NCBI GenBank assembly: GCA_027943245.1
Contig: JANDJZ010000138.1
Location: 1-34,226, forward strand
DNA length: 34,226 bases
Origin: Acanthamoeba sp. SK_2022b
Lineage: Eukaryota; Discosea; Longamoebia; Acanthamoebidae
Direction: 5' to 3'
The notes below the pieces were generated by a model that saw only the letters and a program-made list of their open reading frames with translations, was not told the origin of the DNA and ran no database searches. The position numbers were made by a program, and so were the translations under genes. Shown in pieces: positions 9,613 to 21,505 of the stretch. How positions within the stretch are numbered: the first letter of the stretch is position 1; each line of letters starts with the position of its first letter.

Positions 9613-9840
9613 ATGAGCCAAGCCACAAAGGTAGTGCTGAAGCCCAAGCCCGCGCGAGGCAACCGAGCATCAAAGAAGCTCCAAGTGGAGGAGAAGGAGG
9701 CAATTGCTACCGTGCCACTCGATGATGGAACCAATACGGAGTTCAGCAACGGCGTGAGCCGAAACGGAACCGTGCGCCTCGCGTCGCCAGCGGCTGCAGC
9801 GGCACCCCGTCGTCCCGCCCTCTTCTCATCGTCGGAGTGA
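9613..9840 (+). CDS. Small basic protein, unknown function
   Basis: An intronless 75-codon frame from ATG 9613 to TGA 9838-9840. The product begins MSQATKVVLKPKPARG, is rich in Lys, Arg, Ala and Ser, has no membrane segment and looks disordered. An in-frame upstream GTG at 9538 exists, but ATG 9613 has the TATA-like element at a sensible distance. Codon use is C/G-ending as in the neighbouring genes, and a T-rich 3' region follows the stop. I recognise no family. It could be a real small gene or an exon of something larger. Confidence 0.45.
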   Translation: MSQATKVVLKPKPARGNRASKKLQVEEKEAIATVPLDDGTNTEFSNGVSRNGTVRLASPAAAAAPRRPALFSSSE

Positions 9841-10116
9841 AGGAGGATTCGATTACCTTCCCTCCCTCCATATTTTGTTGTTTTATGTACATCGAAAACC
9901 GTTAATGCATTGATGATGCGTAACCCTTGATTGGTTGAAAGATCTGCTACCCCCTTGAATTGAATTGAATTAAGATTGATTGGATCCAATCAACATTTTC
10001 TACCGCCGAAATGAAACAGGAGGAAAGAATAGTACGAGAGAAGCGATATGTGCAGGTACAGGATGCCAAAGAGGAATGACCAGTCCTCTTAACGCGAAAC
10101 AGAGGAAAGGAGAAGC
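9841..10116. other. Convergent 3' spacer
   Basis: This spacer separates the small-protein stop from the RasGEF gene stop. It contains AT-rich 3'-UTR-like sequence and a short repeat of GAATTGAATTGAATTAAG (9957-9974). No gene seen. Confidence 0.5.
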
Positions 10117-11632
10117 TCAGTCAATGGTGACTTTCTGCGGCTGGACGAGGCGCGAGCGCTGGTACGCTTCGTCATCGGAGAGCGTGCTGCCGACCGCGAG
10201 CAGGAAGTCTCGCACCACCGGCACGGGAGTCAGGTTGTAGGGCGTTTGTTGGTACCTGTGCCGTGTGGTGTGTCGGGTACTTAGTATGAGATAGGGGTGT
10301 TGTTGTTGCTGCTGTTGTTGTTTGGAGAGCAACACGAATACCTCTGCAGTTCTTGTATGACGTCTGCGACGAGATAACACTTGCCTAGTGCGACCAGGCG
10401 TCAGTCCCTTAAGCGACAAGCAAGCAAGCACGCACGCAGTTTTGGGGAGAGGGGGGGGGGCGCGAATAGGCTTGTGGTCCATCACAAGGGTTGGGCTGTG
10501 GCGTACGGAAGTTGACGTGATTGTTGGTGTTGATCCTGATCTTGTTGGCGTCCTCGATGAAGTTGAGGTCGGTGAGGAATCGGCCGAGGTAGGGTACCAG
10601 CGGTGGATTGGCGTCGCGAACGGCTCGGCGGTACTTGCTGAAATTGTTGGATATGGAGTAAAGGTCCTTCAGCTCCAAGAACTCGGGCGACTGAACCGTC
10701 TGCCAAGCGCGAAAAAGCCAAGCGGGTAAGCGCAAACGTAATATCACACGTCGCCCGTCGGGGTTACCGCAGGCACAGTGGGACGGGAATATATATATAC
10801 CCGCTTGGCCTGCAAGAGGCGGGACACTGGGGCCGAGGAGAAGGCCGCGAGGATCTCTTGCACGGCGTTAAAGTTGTTGAGCGTTCGGCAGCACTGATGA
10901 TAAGACATGACGTCACGAACCTAGACGTCAGCAATGATTTGTGTGTCTTACCCATTATGGGGCACTTACCTGCGCGATCTTGACGATTTGATCCATGACC
11001 GCCTCTCGCTTGCGCGCCGATTCTTCGTTGACAATCTGCGTGATGAACCACTGCACCGCCTGCGCCAACATACTCGTCAACAAGGTCCTGATTCACCCTA
11101 AGAGCCACACACATCTTCGCGCGCGCGCATACCTGGTTAAAGTGCGAGACCAACGCCATCACGTTCGGCGCTCGCTTGACCTTGTCAGTTTGCATCCATG
11201 CCTTCTCGATGAGTTCCTATCGAATCGAGGGAGTGGGTGCGATAGTTTCGCGTTAAAGAGAGATCAGCTATTTCCGTGACGATCATTGTGTAGCGTATGC
11301 TGGCTTTCTGTGCTGAAGCGGGAAAGGAGTACGATAGGCTTGATGCGCGCAAAAATGTCATACTCTATCAGCGTTAGCTGACGAGCCAGTTCCAGCGGCG
11401 ACACCTGCAGCACGGTCCGCAGTGGGCGCTTGCTCGGAAGGCGAGGCTTGGGCGTCGCTTCACTGAACATGAGCTTCACTTCTCCCTTCCCAGCCTTAAA
11501 AAAAAAGTCAAAGTTGAGTTGCACACCCTCAGCATGCGCGCGAGGCAGCGTACCTTCATCTTGGCGAGTGTGGGCGATAGCGTTCGCATCACTTGGACGT
11601 CATTGCTGCCCAATACGAATTGTTCATAGGCC

Positions 11633-11691
<59 letters not shown>

Positions 11692-12120
11692 GCCCACACC
11701 GGGTGCGCCAAGAAGGGTCAGTGTGCAGGTGGTTTGGGGAGAGGGTTAAGGTCTCTCACCTCAAGCAGCTGAGGATCGTCCTGGAACTCATGGAATTGCT
11801 CCCGTGTCCACTTTTTGAGAAAGGCACAGATGCTACACAGAATCGGAGTTAACCAACCAGCAGGGACAGAGGTTAAGGGGCAGCGCCAACACTGTGGGGG
11901 CAGGGGTTAGGCACCGCATGAGCGCTACTTTGTTTTGGTCGGGTTGGTTTGAGAGCTCGCGATACAGGTGAATCAGCGAGTCCAATAGTTCGGAGGCCGT
12001 GGCCCATGAGTGGTAGGTGAGGAGGAAAACGTTCACGTAGTTGGCATCTGTTGCGCAACCACAATGCCCCATGGGCACGGTAGCTTACCAATCAGTAACG
12101 CACAGAGCCTGCTAACCCAC

Positions 12121-12183
<63 letters not shown>

Positions 12184-12889
12184 GAAAGTTGGCGGTACAA
12201 GAAGCAGGAATGAGGCCCTTGGGGCAGGTGTAGATGGTGCGGAAAAGGGTTTCCATGGTAGCTGACTTGATTTGCCGCCGCGACGGCATTAACACGATCT
12301 CCTCATTTTCGATATATTCCAGAGAAAGCTCCTCGAGCTCCTGTTTTTAATAACCACCCATCGATCATTGCCGGCATGGGTTAGGAGCACAGCAGAGGAC
12401 CGGCTTCGAGCGCTGGGAAAGAAAGGAGACATACGGGGAACAATGTGTAGGCCTTGTCGATCAGAATTGCGCAGACGGCGTACACAGAATGCGAGGCCTC
12501 GAGCGAAGCCTCCAGGCTCACGTTGTCAGTGAGACGCAGAATATTCGGTCCAATGCACACCGCTGGCGGCAAAATGAAGGGAATAGGCCCAGGTATGAGT
12601 TCACATGGCACGTACATGGTTGCCGTTGCAACAGTGGCCACTAACTCAGGGGCTGTGATTGGGGGGGGGACGAGGAAAGACGCACCCAGGTTATGCGCAC
12701 TCATTTTCGAAGTCTCCTCGGCGGCCACGCGATGTAGAAGCTTGAGTAGACACTTGAGAAGCGCGATGTGATCCTTGGGAAGCTGAGCGAGCAGATCCGC
12801 GATGTACTCCAATGGGGTCTCTCCTAAGTCCCGAGGAAGCCGAGAGAATCGTATGAGCGCAGACGAGAGCCCCCTATCGGGTCTAGAGC

Positions 12890-12921
<32 letters not shown>

Positions 12922-14834
12922 TGAGGGGTACCATTGACGAGGATAAACTTGGAGAAGAGCTCGGGAACGATGAGCGGTCGGCGAAGCTCACGCAAATACG
13001 CCTTCAGCAGCATCGCCATCAGATGGGGCTTGTTCATCGCAAACAGGTCCACCTCAACTCCTGAGTATGTGAGGGGCATGATCGCGGTTTCGGTCAACAT
13101 TCGAACTAACGCGCAAAAAAAAAAAAAAAAAAAAAAGCCTAAGAACATCACGAACCGCGGTTGATTTTTTCGATGAGGAGCTTGGCATCTGTCGATGAGT
13201 CATTGACACGGAAGAGGCCCTCCTCCCTCACTGGTTTACGGGTTTGTAGCACGCGTGACATTGTCAGTCACCTTTTCGTCGCCATTCCCCAACGCAGAGG
13301 GCTCCGAAGAGAGGGCAAGAGTAGAGTACCGTGCATGTATAAGTAACGAATCACCTGATCGGCAAACAACGGAATCTATGTCATGACAAGCACAGAAAAA
13401 CGCCCCGCCCCCACCGGCACGCAAGCTTAGTTCTGTTGCTTCGTTGCTCAGGAGTGGAGCAACGTAAATGAGAATGAGAAAGAGTACGTCAAGTTCAAGC
13501 CACGAGTCTCGCAGACGCTGGGCCTCCATGGAGGTCATGAGGTCGCTGCCGAACACTCGCTTGTCACGACCCGAATCGCTACGAGGTCGGGACTCGGTCA
13601 TTCGCCGCCCACCCACCATCACGCCCGAGCCGCCGCCCGGCGAGAATGACCCGCTGCTGCAAGCAACAGCGAGTGTCAGCACGCCGATGTCCAAGCGTAG
13701 CGTTGCAACGCGGATGGCCTCTCACCTTGTGTGGAGCGCGCTGCTTCTTCGCCAGAGGAAGCGCTCCTCGTCTTTCTTCTCCTTGGGCATGAGCTTCTTG
13801 TCGGCTTCGTCAACTGTCTTATTGGCCTCCTCCTCAATGTTGTGGACGACGGTGAGCGTGTCGATGAAGGGAAACGCCAGCACACTCTGATAGGCCTCGA
13901 TGAACTCGCTCACCGAAGGGAAGGTCGGAATTTGTATAACATTATCTGGCACAGGGTCGAGCCTCTGTCGGTACACTCCTGCACGCGTGGCCATGTTCAC
14001 GCTTGAGGTCAGCTCAGTCATGTGATGGGAGGATTATGGAGGTGGAACGTACTCTGCCCTGTTGTCCTGTCCACTACCTTTTCGATGAGCGAATGCAGTA
14101 TCTGGCCATCGTTGCCAACATAAGCTATCGCCAGGCACGTCCGCAATCTACTGCTAAACCTCAACAAGAATGTGCCTGGGGGCACGATGCGTGAGGTCCA
14201 CAAGCTTAGTGAACAATGCGCATGCAACGTACCTCCGGGCTGGTTGTTCAACATTCGAATAGTCTCCTGGGAAGAGAGGTCGGCGTAGAACCAGGGCTCG
14301 GTGTTGAGATGGGAGGCGTAGGGCTGAACTAGAATGCGCTGGAAGTAGCTCACCAGCGCGGGCGCGCTGCTGAAATGCCACAGTTGGCCTGAGACAATCA
14401 CGCGGCCAGGGTCAGTGAAGATAACAGGGAGCCAAGCTCAGTTAGCCCTGGAATCAGCTCCCGTGCGCGGGTGCATGCGCGCGAAGCAGCTCTTACCGTC
14501 TTGTTCAACCGAAAACCCGCCCAGAGAAAGCTCGCCTTTTCCAGGGATGTTGAGCTTCTTCTGGCGGGCCGCAGCTTCCTCGTAGTTGTGGAGCATAATG
14601 TGCAGGATAGTGGACGGTGCTCCTAAAGAGAAGGACAGGCATTTCGCTTATGAGCGCCATGGCCAGCAATCTCTTGCGTCGAGATGAACACGTACCCGCT
14701 GAGTGGGTGAGCGCAATGGCGAGAGAGCCCGGAAGCAGGTTAATATGACGCACCAGAAAGGTCCCCGGTGGTTCTCCCTCGAGGAGGCGCTCTGCCTCGT
14801 AGTGAGATGTGTATCCGTGGTACCACCTTTCACA

Positions 14835-14877
<43 letters not shown>

Positions 14878-16645
14878 ACACACACACACACACACATTAC
14901 ATGAATAAGAAGCCAACGGGTAAAGAAAGAAAGAAAGGTGGCGTGTACTCTTTCGAGACCAGGTCGGCGAACTAACAAAGAGATCATGTTAGGAGCCGAC
15001 CGTTTCAATAAGCTATGAAAGGCAGGAGTTACCTTGGTCAAACACTCAGGGAAAGGAGAGAACCTGTAAGGGGAAGGATTAGCGCATCGAAGGACACCAC
15101 AGGGCGGGGAGGAGGGGGCTCCTGTGCTGCAGGCTGCTTACCCCTTCAGGAAATCCCGAAATCTGATTACACTCACCATCTCCGACCGAGCCGGATCTAC
15201 CCAACACACCACACACAGAGAGAGAGAGAGAGAGATTCAGATCTTCGCGAAGGAAGCACGAAGGCTGGGCACAGCGCGGTGTACCAAGCACCGTGGCCAG
15301 GTGGTCCGTTTCAGCTTGCGAGGGAGAGTACCCCAGATGGGCCGTTATCGCCTGAAAGAAGTCCTCCCACGAAACCATGAATTTGAGAGGCTGCGAGATA
15401 GGAGATGGGACGTGAGAAGGCCGCGCGCGATCAGGGTACGAGGGCTCGGAGGGTTAGAGAACATGAGGATGGCTACCTCCTTGAAGGCAGTGGCCCAAAA
15501 GGCGGCGGCCTCGGGCGAAACCGTGGCAATCAGATCGCTCACATTGCCTTCTACCTCCTCAAGCTCTCTCCACTGCTCGCTGTCGTGGTGGCTTTCGGTT
15601 GAGGCAATCTCTTCGTCGTCATCAGAATAGGACTTATCCTCCTCGTCGCCCACGCCCGGCTCCCCTGTGACTGTGCGGCACAAAGAGAGAACAGCGCCCC
15701 GTGAGAGCGCGTTATTCACCGAGCGCGAGGGCGGATGGGGAGCCACCTTCCTCCTGTTCCATTTGTCGCAGTGCCCTATGTTGGCAATAGTCGCGATAGC
15801 CACTAAGCTCGCTGAGCCATCGAAGATACAAGAATTTGAGCATCCGGTAGAGAGAGTCTATCAAGAGCTGCACGTCTGCAGAATGCCCATTAGGCGAATC
15901 AACAACTCGATTGGTTCGCGAATGCCCGTTCAGAGACAGCTGTGGGCACGATGGGGCCAACTCGTTGATTCAATAACCACACCAAGAGAGACTTACCTTT
16001 CCGTCTTCGAACGCTGCCGCACTGAAAGTGCTTGGGGTCGATGGCGCGGAGCATTTGAATAAGCTTTTCACTTATCATGCCCACCTCTTCCGTGGCCAGC
16101 AGCACCTCGCGTCTCTGCTTCTGCGCCTGCCCCCAATAACCCCATGTTGCCGTTGGGTTGGCCAAGGACGGAAGGTCAGTGTGAAGAGAAACAGGGACAG
16201 CTAGTCGGTTTCGGTCTCCTTGCAACAGGCCATTTTAACTCCGAGTCCAATCATGATGCCTTTCTAACGGGAAGGTTTGGGGGGGGGGTGTTTGGGGTTC
16301 GAAAAAAGAGAGAGAAGAGAGGGGCGGGGGTACGTGTTCAGAGTCAGGAGCCGAGGGGCCGGTCGAGGAGGGGCTGAGGCCGGCCATCTTGTCCATGCCT
16401 CGACGCAGGCGACGCAGGAGGAGCGGCATGGTGGCCCACTCGGCGAGGGCCTCCCCGAACTCGTTGGCCAGCGGGGCGAGGGCTGGCGGCAGCAGGTTGA
16501 GCGTCTCAAAGACTTTTGTCAACTTTGTTTCATGTAGCCCTTTCCAGTCCAAATGCCCCGCGCCCACAGCTGCCACACTAGGTGCCTCGTCTCCGCCTCC
16601 ACCTTGGTCGCCCATCTGCAGCTGCAACGGTTCCAATCGATCCAA
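10117..16645 (-). CDS. Tandem-SH2, RhoGAP, RasGEF-N and RasGEF multidomain signalling protein
   Basis: A many-exon gene read as one protein. The start is ATG 16645 (second in-frame ATG 16615), the stop TGA at 10117. In order: an N-terminal helical region (about 16645-15080) with ISEKLIQMLRAIDPKHFQCG, an acidic stretch and FWATAFKEV ... VSWEDFFQAI. First SH2 (about 14830-14505) has WYHGYTSHYEAERLLEG and PPGTFLVR. Second SH2 (about 14400-13860) has WFYADLSSQETIRML, GTFLLRFSSR and SEFIEAYQSVL. RhoGAP (about 13560-12440) has VFGSDLMTSM, the arginine-finger-like EEGLFRVNDSS, KAYLRELRRPL and SAHNLGASFL. RasGEF-N (about 12320-11760) has IKSATMETLFRTIY and NVFLLTYHSWAT. RasGEF/Cdc25 (about 11450-10117) has SPLELARQLTLIEYDIFARI, FNQV and NPPLVPYLGRFLTDL. 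It probably activates a Ras and inactivates a Rho/Rac GTPase downstream of phosphotyrosine. The FLVR arginine is present in both SH2 domains. Fine exon borders are approximate. Confidence 0.88.
11634..11688. repeat. (GT)n microsatellite, intronic
   Basis: About 27 GT units in an intron of the RasGEF gene. On the coding strand this is (CA)n ending next to an AAGG acceptor before the exon encoding AYEQFVLGSND. Confidence 0.93.
12124..12182. repeat. (GT)n microsatellite, intronic
   Basis: About 29 GT units in an intron within the RasGEF-N coding region of the same gene. Confidence 0.93.
14834..14896. repeat. (CA)n microsatellite, interrupted, intronic
   Basis: CA units with one CC interruption near 14876, in the intron immediately before the first SH2 exon. 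On the coding strand it is (TG)n near the acceptor. Confidence 0.93.
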
Positions 16646-17599
16646 CGCACTAGCTAATCCACCCGCTTATCGATTTTGCGCAGCGCAAAATTTGACACTT
16701 AATTTTTTTTTCTCCTCTTTGTGGTTGGTTGTCTCCGGAGAACGGTCGGCGTCGCAGACCACTCGAGCTCGAGGGCTCTCCTTCAAGACAAAAGAACCAC
16801 GAGTGGTGAAGCTTGCTTGGTAGAAAGACGTTGCGGCGCGAGCGAGATTTGTCGTTCGCAGTCACCGACGCAGGTGGCCGAGAGCTCAGCGGAGGGCACA
16901 AGTGGCCAACTGATCCTGGAGGTTGGCACGCCCCGGATTGCATTTTTGTCGACATTTGTCGGCTTTTTTGCGCTCCGCCCGGTCTCGCCTGCTCCTTTTC
17001 TTCTATCGCCCTTGGTTTCAGGTACGTGCTCTGCCCTTCCAGCCTCCTGTAGTCCACAATCCTATCTAGACTTGCTTTGCCAAAGTGATGAAAGCGTATC
17101 CTATTTATACAATCACAGTGAATGTTCCGTGTGCTTTAGTCTTTCGCTCTGACTTAACCCCAGTCCTTAATCAACATTCCGCCTCCACTCTCGCTGCGCA
17201 CACCCAGCGTACTAATAGCAAAATCATCGTTAATCAATCAGGGCCAGTATGGCGCCAACAAAGCTGCAACCACGCGGACCCAATAAGGTACCACAATCTT
17301 AATTTCAAATGAAGACCCATCCATATTTTCTATTTTAAAAAAAATGATGAAAGCAAACCTATCTTTGTTCGAACGTGAAGATACCATGAGCGCTAGTCTT
17401 TCGCTCTGATTTTTTTAATTTTGTTCGTGGTTTTTTTTGTACTACAAACCTCCCGGTCACCTCACTCCATTCTCTGTGGTGTGTGTTTTGCAGGTGCCTG
17501 CCCTTTCCTCTTCTTTCCTTCTGGGCAGCTCGATTTGTAATAATAATGATAATAAAGCTTCCAGGTTTGTTTGCCACAAAAAAAAGCTGCCTAGCTTGT
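16646..17599. other. 954-base spacer, no confident gene
   Basis: The spacer lies between the RasGEF start (minus) and the SLP-2 stop (minus). It holds T-rich runs (16702, 17329-17345, 17411-17440) and no frame with domain-like sequence. On the plus strand TTTCAGGTACGTG (about 17019) looks like a donor, TGTTTTGCAGGTG (about 17484) like an acceptor, and AATAAAG occurs near 17551, so an uncharacterised spliced transcript, possibly noncoding, is conceivable. The part next to 16645 should contain the RasGEF promoter. Confidence 0.35.
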
Positions 17600-19605
17600 T
17601 CACTGCTGGGGAGCCAAGGGAATGTCCAAGTCTTCTTGCTCACTGCGGGTGATGTCGTCGTGCTCACCGGCGGTTAGCTTGGTCTCGTTTGGGCCAGTGC
17701 TTGAGCTGCTGTTCCTGGCCTGTTGGGCCGCCGAGATGTTCTGGCGGTGGCGCAAAAGATGAGGCGGTGTGCAAGGGCCCCCGGGAAGATGAGAGGGGGG
17801 GGGGGGCTTGTGTGAAACGTGAAGAAGCATAGAACCGTACCTGGTAAATGGTGAGCGCCTGCGCGACCATACTGGAGACGTCGCCGGCGTTGGTGGGCAG
17901 AAGGAGAGTGTTGCCCTTCTGCGCCAGCTCGCCAAAGGCCTTGACATACTGTTCGGCAATCACGAGCGACACGGCATCGCTCGCTTTGGAGTTATGCAAG
18001 GCCTTGGCAACCCTCTCCAGACCCTCTGCAGTGGCCTGAGCTCTGGCCCTGATCGCGTTGGCCTCACCTGTTGTGTTGAGGCAAAAATACGTTCCCGGGA
18101 GGTGAGCGAGAAAGAGCGAGCGTGAGGGAGAGGGAGAGTGAGGAATTGAAAAAATTAATCACAGGCGGGCGGTACCCACCTTCAGCATAAAGCTGCTTCT
18201 CCAGCTTTTTGGCCTCGGCGGCGAGAATGGTGGCAGTTCGCTGACCCTCTCCTCGGTTAATCACGGCAGTTCTCTCGGCTGTGATAACGAACGAGCATAC
18301 CGAATATATATTCAGTCAGGGTTTACGGATATCACTCACTCAGCGCCAAGGGTGACGATTATGCACGATGGCGCTGAATGGCATAAGCGGAAGCTCACCT
18401 TCGGAGCGGATGACCTTCTGCCTCCTTCGTCTTTCGGCGATCATCTGCAACTCCATGGCGCGCATGGCCTTGACTGGGGGCTTGATATCGCCTGCAGACA
18501 TGAGAAATATATTGAGCTCCACTGCACACAGGGCACATTTTCCGTCTGGACGCCGACGCCGACGATCAAGAGGATGAAAAGGAGCCGGGAGAGGACATAC
18601 GGATTTCGTATCTATCACAGTGAAGGCCCCAGCTGTCGACGCTTTTGTTGATCTCGTTTACGATGGCGCGGTTCATGATCTCGCGCTCCTCAAAGATTTT
18701 CTCAAGGTCCAGCTTGCCTACCTCGACGCGCATGGTGCTCATTGCCAGCTGCTGAATGGCGAACTCGGGATCATCGATGTTGTACGACGCCTTGTAGGGG
18801 TCCACGATGCGATAGTACAGGATGCCGTCGATTTCGATGTTCACGTTATCCTTTGTGATGCCCACCTGATTCGGAATTTCGAGCGTCACCATCTGCGCGC
18901 GCGCGCGAGTGTGTGAGGCCAACGTCACCACCACAGTACGCCCACTTGGCGTTAGAAAAGCAGAGCCAATCCCCCCCTCCTCTCTTTTTTCTCTCCTTTC
19001 CCCCTCTCTCACTTTGTGGTGAGCCTACCTTGAGGGAGTGGCGGTATGCAACACGATCCACAAAAGGAATGAGTACGCGCAGGCCAGGTTCTAGCACCTC
19101 CTTGAACTTACCAAATCGCTGCACCACCCAACCTACACACCCGACCGTGAGCAGTTGAGGGAGGGGGAGGGGGAGGGGGAGGAATATAGGAGCAGGAAGA
19201 GGTATTTCTTGCTCACAAACGAACATGGGGAAAGTTAGGGTACCCTCTTGCTGGGGAACGAAGAGGACACCGAAGTTGGTCGGCAATCTCTGTCTGGAGT
19301 AGCGCCCGACAGCATACATACGCAGAGATCGAATCTCGAGGGGGCGCATCAAGCGCTGCATTCATTCGGGAGATGAGTGTTATTTTCACGCAGCAGGTTT
19401 GCGTCAGTTTTCTAAGAATTTGAATGCTGCCGACGTGCGGCGGTGCGAAAACATCTAGGAGCAGGATCTGCCAATTGGATGGGGATGTGGTTACCGTGGC
19501 TTGGATGCTGGCCGTTACTGAAGATGACGAGCCCAGAACGCGTGGGACGGCGCGCGCCGCAAGTGCGCCGTGATGGTTGGTGTACTGCACACAAGCACGC
19601 CTCAT
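17600..19605 (-). CDS. Stomatin-like protein 2, mitochondrial SPFH/prohibitin-fold protein
   Basis: SLP-2 (STOML2) family: an inner-mitochondrial-membrane SPFH scaffold that binds cardiolipin and prohibitins and stabilises respiratory and protease complexes. The start ATG 19605 gives MRRACVQYTNHHGALAARAV, an Arg/Ala-rich, acid-free N-terminus typical of a mitochondrial presequence. Then come RLPTNFGVLFVPQQEGT, GWVVQRFGKFKEVLEPGL, IPFVDRVAYRHSLK, the SPFH core (VTLEIPNQVGITKDNVNIEI, ILYYRIVDPYKASYNIDD, AIQQLAMSTMRVEVGKLDL, FEEREIMNRAIVNEIN, WGLHCDRYEIR), the helical part (KAMRAMELQMIAERRRRQ, INRGEGQRTATILAAEAKKL) and the SLP-2 C-terminal segment (IAEQYVKAFGELAQKGNTLL). The tail ends in an acidic stretch to the stop at 17600. 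About nine short exons with GT-AG sites. Single divergent promoter shared with the methyltransferase gene. Very confident. Confidence 0.95.
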
Positions 19606-20157
19606 TCTCTCTTTCGCTTGTTCGTGCTGCTGGCGGTGTTTAATTTTTGGTTTCTAATGCGGTGGGGATTCTGGTGGCAGAGCTCCTACTTTTTTTGAGG
19701 GCTTGCGATCACTGGTTTTCTTTTAATTTTTCCTTTTGCTTTATTCTCCCTGTTGTGCGGGGGTATGGTAGGCACGCCAAACAGCCAGCGTACGCAGTCG
19801 ACGGTAGAGGAGCACACTGTTGTGTAGGCAACGCCCCAGGGGGAACAGCTGTAACGAAACGTGCGGTGTGTGTTTTAAAACACCACTACCCCCCCCACCC
19901 AATTTTTACTGCTCCCCAGCACACAAGCAACAACACGCCTGCACCCCACCTCACATCTGTCTGTTCGTCCACTCAACAACCGGCTTGGGTACCGCTTCCT
20001 TGGTCTTTTAGCACCACGGTGGTAGCGCTGCCTCGGTTAATCAACCAATCTTTTGCCTCCCTCTCTCCTCCCTCCCCCCAGTTGCGTTCCGCAGCTATCC
20101 TCCCCGACTACTACTACTACCACCACTTCAGCTGCTACAACTCCTCCTCATTGAAGA
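19606..20157. promoter_or_regulatory. Divergent promoter region, SLP-2 and METTL21-like genes
   Basis: These 552 bases lie between two divergent ATGs. T-rich runs occur at 19690-19745 and a pyrimidine-rich CTCCCT tract at 20045-20080 just before the plus-strand start. No convincing coding frame and no clear TATA box. Confidence 0.5.
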
Positions 20158-21276
20158 ATGGCCACTCTCGCAATCCCTCTTCCTCCTCGTCCGGTTGAGT
20201 TGGCTTCGTTTATGTCGCCAGCTTCTTCTTTGGCGCCCCTTCTCTCCGTGAGCGAACGAGCCAGGCGGCTCCACCGCCAACTGGCCTGGCGACGGGCACG
20301 CGGTTGCGACCCGACCTATGTGATGGAGCTCGACGGCACCACCATTACCACACTCCAGACACCTTCTGGCGAAGTGAAAGGCCTCGGCACGGGTGCCTCC
20401 GTGTGGGACACCGCCATCGTTCTCGCTCGGTATCCTCTCCTCCCTTCTTCCGTGCGCCCACACAAGCCTCCTCCCCCATAGAGGATATTTTTTGTAAAGC
20501 TCCGGAAACATTCCCGATTATTTGCACGTGTCTCTTGGCTCGACGTCGGCCTTCTCACCCGCGTATCCGCCTGCGTGGCGGGTGTTATATGGCCAGATAC
20601 CTGGCCAAGGAGCGGACCAATTTCAACCCCAAGAAGGTGGTCGAGCTGGGCAGCGGTAACGGGCTCCTTGGAATGGTTTGCGCCGTCCTCTTCGGTATGG
20701 ATCGTGCCACGCACTTCGCCCGTACTTCACAAAAACAACGGCCAGACTTATCTCCTCCTCTTTTGCTCTTGTTGGTCTTCTTCTTGATGCAGAGGAAGCC
20801 AGCATTACGCTGACAGACCAGAAACCGCTCCTGCCTCTCATCAGACAGAACATGGAACACAACCTCGAGAACATCCCCCAGCTGGCGCGGGTGACGGTTG
20901 AGGAGTATAACTGGGGCGAGGCGACGTCAATGAAGGACATCAACCTCATCATCTGTTCCGACTGCGTGTACGACATGGCGCCCTGGGACCTGCTCGTGGA
21001 TTCGCTGCGGCTGCTTTGCTGCGGCGACGAGTGCCGCGTCATCATATCCATGGAGCATCGCTACCGGAGCACCGAGGAGAAGTTCTTCAACTACGCCTCC
21101 CAGCACTTTGACATACACACCATCCCTCGCGTATGCTTCCCTGCAGCCTTTTGCCGCCTTACCTGACAGCTGCGGTCAGCTGACCCGAGCGTTCTTGTAC
21201 ATGCGCGCAGGAGGAGCACGATGCCGACTACTGCGCGGACGACATCGATCTTTATATCCTCTCCTCGCGTCGATGA
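20158..21276 (+). CDS. METTL21-type protein methyltransferase (Methyltransf_16)
   Basis: Class I SAM-dependent methyltransferase of the METTL21/METTL22-like group, which methylates lysine on chaperones and elongation factors in the cytosol. Exons 20158-20429, 20597-20694, 20793-21130 and 21211-21276 join in frame (774 bases, 257 residues), all with GT-AG sites. SAM-binding motif I is VVELGSGNGLLGMV. The acidic SITLTDQ follows the second conserved strand. ICSDCVYD corresponds to the family's DxxY motif. A family-typical hydrophobic start of the domain (GTGASVWDTAIVLARYLA, the GxxxWDAA-like motif) precedes them. The short last exon, ending ADDIDLYILSSRR, supplies the terminal beta strand and confirms the gene end. 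The exact substrate cannot be read from sequence. Confidence 0.88.
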
Positions 21277-21505
21277 TGGCATGTGTCTCGCGGTTTGAGC
21301 TGCGTGCTAGAACAGGGGCTGCCCCTTGGGAGGGGAGGGGAGGAGAGGGGAGGGTGGTGGTGGTGGTGAGATAGGACATCCGCTCTGCCGAGGTGCTCAT
21401 GAGCAAAACTTGTATTTCTACTATGGAAGAAAGGTGCGCCCGGTGCACCGGGACCGACACTATAATAAACGACCTATGAACAAACCAACCTTTGCACCAA
21501 GGCTG
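21277..21505. other. Convergent 3' spacer
   Basis: This spacer lies between the methyltransferase stop and the GET2-like stop. It contains a G-rich GGGGAGGGGAGG run at about 21330-21365 and AATAAAC at about 21462. No gene seen. Confidence 0.5.

Noticed and set aside
16721..17152. 143-codon plus-strand open frame in the RasGEF/SLP-2 spacer
   Set aside because: No domain-like pattern or good start context. Possible splice signals nearby were noted but do not define a coherent protein.
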